64,000 nucleotides of DNA from Candidatus Endolissoclinum faulkneri L5. Lineage in GTDB: Bacteria; Pseudomonadota; Alphaproteobacteria; Thalassobaculales; Thalassobaculaceae. Position numbers and translations under genes: made by a program. How positions within the stretch are numbered: the first letter of the stretch is position 1; each line of letters starts with the position of its first letter. Location of the stretch: positions 765,654 through 829,653 of the forward strand of contig NZ_CP006745.1 of NCBI RefSeq assembly GCF_000510265.1. Direction: 5' to 3'. Shown here in pieces: positions 60,407 to 64,000 of this stretch. Below the pieces are notes generated by a model. It was not told where the DNA came from and ran no database searches. It worked only from the letters and a program-made list of their open reading frames with translations.

Positions 60407-61089
60407 TTTTAGGATTATCATAAAATATAAGAACTAATTGAACAGACAATCTATTATAGATATAATTATCTAACAATATATTGTACTGTACAAATTGAAC
60501 AAATATATTATCATTTTAGCTAGATACTTACTTTATTTTTCGTCAGATAGCCATTCAACATTTTGCAGTAATATACAAAAAAAAATAATAAAATACTTTC
60601 CGTCGGAATGTTCATAAAGCAAAGAAAGTAATGCACATAAAAGCTATGCAAAAAATTTTTTTAGAGTATAATATCTGTTATTCTTCAATATGAAACTCTT
60701 TATCGTTATGATAATACCATGAAGTACAAAATACTTATCTTCAGAATTATTATTTATTTAACTTCAAATAAAAAAAACTCCACAACAACAATGAATAATA
60801 TAACTAGCTAATCATTTTGATTCTAAAATATACCGGAAATCTTTTTGATTAAATTTAATCTAAAAATTAATAATTTAAGAGTCCTAAAGTCAAGTACTAA
60901 GAAATTAATCAGAACATTACTCACTCTCTAATAGTAAAATTAAGCAACCGAGAAACGATTTTTATTTTAAAACTATCGCTGTATCATATGCCCTAAATTA
61001 ATTTTTAATCGAATATTAATAAAAAATTAATTTATTTCTAGTTTATAGAATAATAACAATCAGCTCGTCTGATAAACAGGAGTTCGTGA
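60407..61089. other. A+T-rich spacer between rfbA and cobS
   Basis: No gene, RNA or strong repeat recognised in these 683 bp. A promoter for cobST should lie near the right end, where AGGAG (61079-61083 region) provides the ribosome-binding site for cobS. Confidence 0.55.
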
Positions 61090-62094
61090 ATGAGCAATGA
61101 TAACGTTATTAAGCATAAGCTTGCCCATCCACTTCTCATTCCCGATATAAAAGTCCAAGCAAGAGATGTTTTTAACATGGATATAGACTTAGAATTGCCA
61201 GCATTTAGCAAGCCTAGCGAATATGTACCAATTAAAAACGACTCTTACATGTTTAATTATGATACTACTCTAGCAATTCTAGCTGGCTTTGCACGTAACC
61301 GAAGAGTCATGATCCAAGGCTATCACGGTACAGGCAAGTCAACCCATATTGAACAAGTAGCTTCGCGTCTTAACTGGCCGTGTATGCGAGTTAACTTAGA
61401 CAGCCATGTCAGTCGTATAGACTTAATTGGTAAATACGCTATAGTTCTACGTGACGGTAAGCAAGTGACAGAGTTTCAAGATGGTATTCTTCCTTGGGCT
61501 TTAAATAATCCCGTAGCTTTAGTGTTTGACGAATATGATGCCGGCCGTGCCGACGTTATGTTTGTTATTCAACGTATATTAGAGATTAATGGTCGTATGA
61601 CTCTACTTGATACTAATGAGGTAATTATTCCTAATCCTTATTTTCGTTTATTTTCAACTACTAATACTATCGGATTTGGTGATACTACGGGATTATATCA
61701 TGGCACTCAGCAAATTAATCAGGGTCAAATGGATAGGTGGAATATAGTAGCTACTCTTAACTATCTACCAAACGATGCGGAAATTAGCATCGTTCTTGCC
61801 AATAATCCAAGTTATGCTAGCGCAAAGGGTAAAAGTTTAATATCTAAAATGGTAGCATGCGCTGATCTGACTCGTGCCGGCTTTCTCGCAGGAGATATAT
61901 CCACGGTTATGTCCCCACGTACAGTCATCACTTGGGCGGAAAACACCGATATCTTTGGTGGTGATATTAATCTTGCTTTTCGCTTGACCTTTCTTAATAA
62001 ATGTGAAGCAATTGAGCGAACAATCGTAGCGGAATACTATCAGCGCTGCTTCAACGATGAGCTAACCGAGCTTGGCGTTGAATTTCCTAATTGA
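61090..62094 (+). CDS. cobS: Aerobic cobaltochelatase subunit CobS (AAA+ ATPase)
   Basis: CobS is the AAA+ motor that, with CobT and CobN, inserts cobalt into hydrogenobyrinic acid diamide in aerobic cobalamin synthesis. The 334-residue protein has Walker A GYHGTGKST (about 77-85), Walker B ALVFDEYDAGRADVM (about 141-155), the sensor region FRLFSTTNTIGFGDTTG, and QGQMDRWNIV. The ATG follows CAGGAG. It lies 12 bp before cobT, the standard pairing in alphaproteobacteria, where the pair is often separate from other cob genes. No other cob gene is in the window. Confidence 0.95.
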   Translation: MSNDNVIKHKLAHPLLIPDIKVQARDVFNMDIDLELPAFSKPSEYVPIKNDSYMFNYDTTLAILAGFARNRRVMIQGYHGTGKSTHIEQVASRLNWPCMRVNLDSHVSRIDLIGKYAIVLRDGKQVTEFQDGILPWALNNPVALVFDEYDAGRADVMFVIQRILEINGRMTLLDTNEVIIPNPYFRLFSTTNTIGFGDTTGLYHGTQQINQGQMDRWNIVATLNYLPNDAEISIVLANNPSYASAKGKSLISKMVACADLTRAGFLAGDISTVMSPRTVITWAENTDIFGGDINLAFRLTFLNKCEAIERTIVAEYYQRCFNDELTELGVEFPN

Positions 62095-62106
62095 CAGCAG
62101 ATAACG

Positions 62107-63978
62107 ATGAATGTGAAAAAAAGCAGCATTCATTCAAATAATCAAGCACTTGAAGACATCAAAACTTCAATAGCAGCTTGCTTGCGAGCAATGTCCGCTA
62201 AGATTAACCTTACGGTTATCTACGGCGTACAACCTGCGCTGATTTCTAGCAGCAGTGCTTATTTACCTTTACCAACAAAGCAATTGAATTCAGATGCTCT
62301 TGCACATCTACGCGGAGAAGCTGATTCAATTGCTTTGCGTCTAAAGCATCATAATAAGGAAATTCATGCACGCTATGTACCTAAAAGACAAATAGAGCGT
62401 AAAATTTTTGAGGCAATGGAGCAAGCAAGAAGTGATGCAATTGGTGCACTTCGCATGGTTGGAGTGGCTCATAATCTATCCATCAAGCTTAATAATAACT
62501 TCAAGTCTAAGGATGGTCTAGATAGAGCTAAAAAAAAAGCATTATCCTTAGTAGATGTAATGTACCTTATGGCATGGGAATCGATTACTGGTGAATTACC
62601 TCCAAAATGCGTTCAAGAATTAATCGATATATGGCGCCCCTGGGTATACAATAAAGTTGGAAACAATTTAAAAAAACTAATTCTTAACATAGAAAATCAA
62701 AATGTTTTTGCCCAGTTGGTTTGTCAAATAATCACAGATCTTGACCTGGAGCCTGATATCTGTAAAGAAAAAACAATCGATGAATATCCAACTACTACCA
62801 GCAGCGAATATTGCAATCGGAGTAGCAAAAGCTATGATATAACAAATATTCAAGCACAAACCGCTGATAGTAACATCATAAAGTATATAGAGATTACTAG
62901 CCATCCTACTGGATATGATGAAATCAAAAAAGAAGAGAATATTAAGTTGCTCCCAGCAGCAAGCTATTCAGCCAGTTATAGCAAACTGAATAAAGCTCAC
63001 ATAGCAAAACATAAAAAACACTATAGCATTTACACCACAGCATATGATCAAGTAGTGCAAGCAAAAAATCTGTCTACCACTGAAGAGTTGACAAACTTGC
63101 GCGTAAGACTTGATCAACAGGTCAACCATTTGCAAAGATTTATCGGTAAGCTAGCTAATCGTCTTCAACGTTATTTGATGGCTCAGCAAAGTTGTTCCTG
63201 GGAAGTTGATTTGGATAATGGCATACTAGATACAAGTCGATTATCCAGAGTGATTGCATCTCCACTGTATCCACAATCTTACAAGAATGAAAAAAAAACA
63301 AGCTTTCGGGATACTGTCATCATTTTATTAATAGATAATTCGGGATCTATGCGTGGTAGGCCCATTACCATCTCAGCGATTACTGCCGATATACTAACTC
63401 GCACGCTAGAGCGATGCTACGTAAAAGTGGAAATTCTAGGCTTCACAACTATAGATTGGAATGGCGGATCGGCACGCAAACGCTGGATAGCCTCAGGCAG
63501 TCCTCAACAACCTGGTAGACTTAATGATCTACGACATATTATTTACAAGTCAGCTAACTTGCCTTGGCGACTATCTCGTAAATCCCTTGGGCTGATGCTC
63601 CGTGAAGATATATTGAAAGAGAACATCGACGGAGAGGCGTTGATATGGGCATATAATCGTATTATTAGTCGTCCAGAAGAGCGACGTATTCTTATAGTAA
63701 TCTCCGACGGCACACCAGTGGATGATAGTACTTCATCGGTAAATCCCCCCAATTACTTGGAGGAGCACTTGCGTAAAATCATCAAATATATCGAGTCAAG
63801 CTCCTTCGTAGAGCTTGTAGCTATCGGAATTGGTTATGATGTTACACAATATTACCGATGTGCGACTACTATCGTCGATGCCGAGCAGCTTGGGGATGCA
63901 ATCATGAAACATCTGATACTACTATTTAATCAAAACAATAAAGCTTATCGTTTAATGGATAGTATGCGAAAGAAATAA
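62107..63978 (+). CDS. cobT: Aerobic cobaltochelatase subunit CobT (VWA domain)
   Basis: CobT is the MIDAS/VWA adaptor that couples CobS to CobN. The 623-residue protein has the conserved N-terminal domain (about 1-210), a middle linker (about 215-310) and a C-terminal VWA domain with the metal site [14 protein letters not shown], followed by [34 protein letters not shown] and [11 protein letters not shown]. In relatives the linker is a long Asp/Glu-rich run; here it is poor in acidic residues and rich in Ser, Thr, Tyr and Lys. The catalytic domains look fully constrained, so the gene is probably functional. Confidence 0.95.
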   Translation: MNVKKSSIHSNNQALEDIKTSIAACLRAMSAKINLTVIYGVQPALISSSSAYLPLPTKQLNSDALAHLRGEADSIALRLKHHNKEIHARYVPKRQIERKIFEAMEQARSDAIGALRMVGVAHNLSIKLNNNFKSKDGLDRAKKKALSLVDVMYLMAWESITGELPPKCVQELIDIWRPWVYNKVGNNLKKLILNIENQNVFAQLVCQIITDLDLEPDICKEKTIDEYPTTTSSEYCNRSSKSYDITNIQAQTADSNIIKYIEITSHPTGYDEIKKEENIKLLPAASYSASYSKLNKAHIAKHKKHYSIYTTAYDQVVQAKNLSTTEELTNLRVRLDQQVNHLQRFIGKLANRLQRYLMAQQSCSWEVDLDNGILDTSRLSRVIASPLYPQSYKNEKKTSFRDTVIILLIDNSGSMRGRPITISAITADILTRTLERCYVKVEILGFTTIDWNGGSARKRWIASGSPQQPGRLNDLRHIIYKSANLPWRLSRKSLGLMLREDILKENIDGEALIWAYNRIISRPEERRILIVISDGTPVDDSTSSVNPPNYLEEHLRKIIKYIESSSFVELVAIGIGYDVTQYYRCATTIVDAEQLGDAIMKHLILLFNQNNKAYRLMDSMRKK

Positions 63979-64000
63979 TCGATCTTAGATTTGATTGCTT

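Overview
The window looks like part of the chromosome of a genome-reduced alphaproteobacterium, most likely a host-associated symbiont of Rhodospirillales type. The protein families and gene order are alphaproteobacterial: rpsB-tsf-pyrH-frr-uppS-cdsA-dxr-rseP-bamA-lpxD-fabZ-lpxA-lpxI-lpxB-gltX-gltA, glyA-ribD-ribE-ribB(X)-ribH-nusB-thiL, bamE//plsX-fabH-ihfA, cobS-cobT, a Ros/MucR regulator and a FixI-like copper ATPase. Only about two thirds of the bases are coding by my hand count. The genes are separated by A+T-rich spacers of 0.4 to 3.1 kb with no convincing ORFs, and several expected neighbours (skp, nrdR, rpmF, rfbC) are not where relatives keep them. Intact housekeeping genes with low coding density suggest a symbiont in mid-reduction. 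The tunicate symbiont 'Candidatus Endolissoclinum faulkneri' is the best match I can think of, but I could not test that, and none of its polyketide genes are here.

Layout. 1-761: end of a copper P-type ATPase gene cut by the window edge. 2526-6057 (minus): three-gene glycosyltransferase operon (GT4, GT2, GT39/ArnT-like). 7012-16613: translation, isoprenoid, phospholipid and outer-membrane assembly run ending in bamA. 17289-21674: lipid A run. 24281-27098: gltX and gltA. 29303-33465 (minus): RND pump plus adaptor. 34650-35153 (minus): MucR-like regulator. 35804-42953: rpiB, glyA, riboflavin genes, nusB, thiL. 43492-44670: MFS transporter. 45773-46210 (minus): bamE. 47690-50154: plsX, fabH, ihfA. 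50676-50749: tRNA-Pro(GGG). 52511-54379 (minus): ppiD. 57507-60406: rfbB, rfbD, rfbA. 61090-63978: cobS, cobT.

The genes together give a cell that still builds a complete Gram-negative envelope: lipid A (lpxD, A, I, B), the Bam machine (bamA, bamE), the periplasmic folding factor PpiD, dTDP-rhamnose steps and sugar transferases. It also makes riboflavin and phospholipid precursors. The riboflavin bifunctional protein is the RibBX variant with a degenerate GTP cyclohydrolase II domain, so a separate RibA must exist elsewhere.

The most unusual feature is structural. The window carries many long perfect inverted repeats, two with 18-bp arms inside the 5' coding regions of bamA and a glycosyltransferase, and others of 15 to 16 bp in spacers. 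It also carries many short, nearly identical tandem duplications confined to spacers. Both point to recent template-switching and slippage events. I did not find a clearly new multi-gene system.
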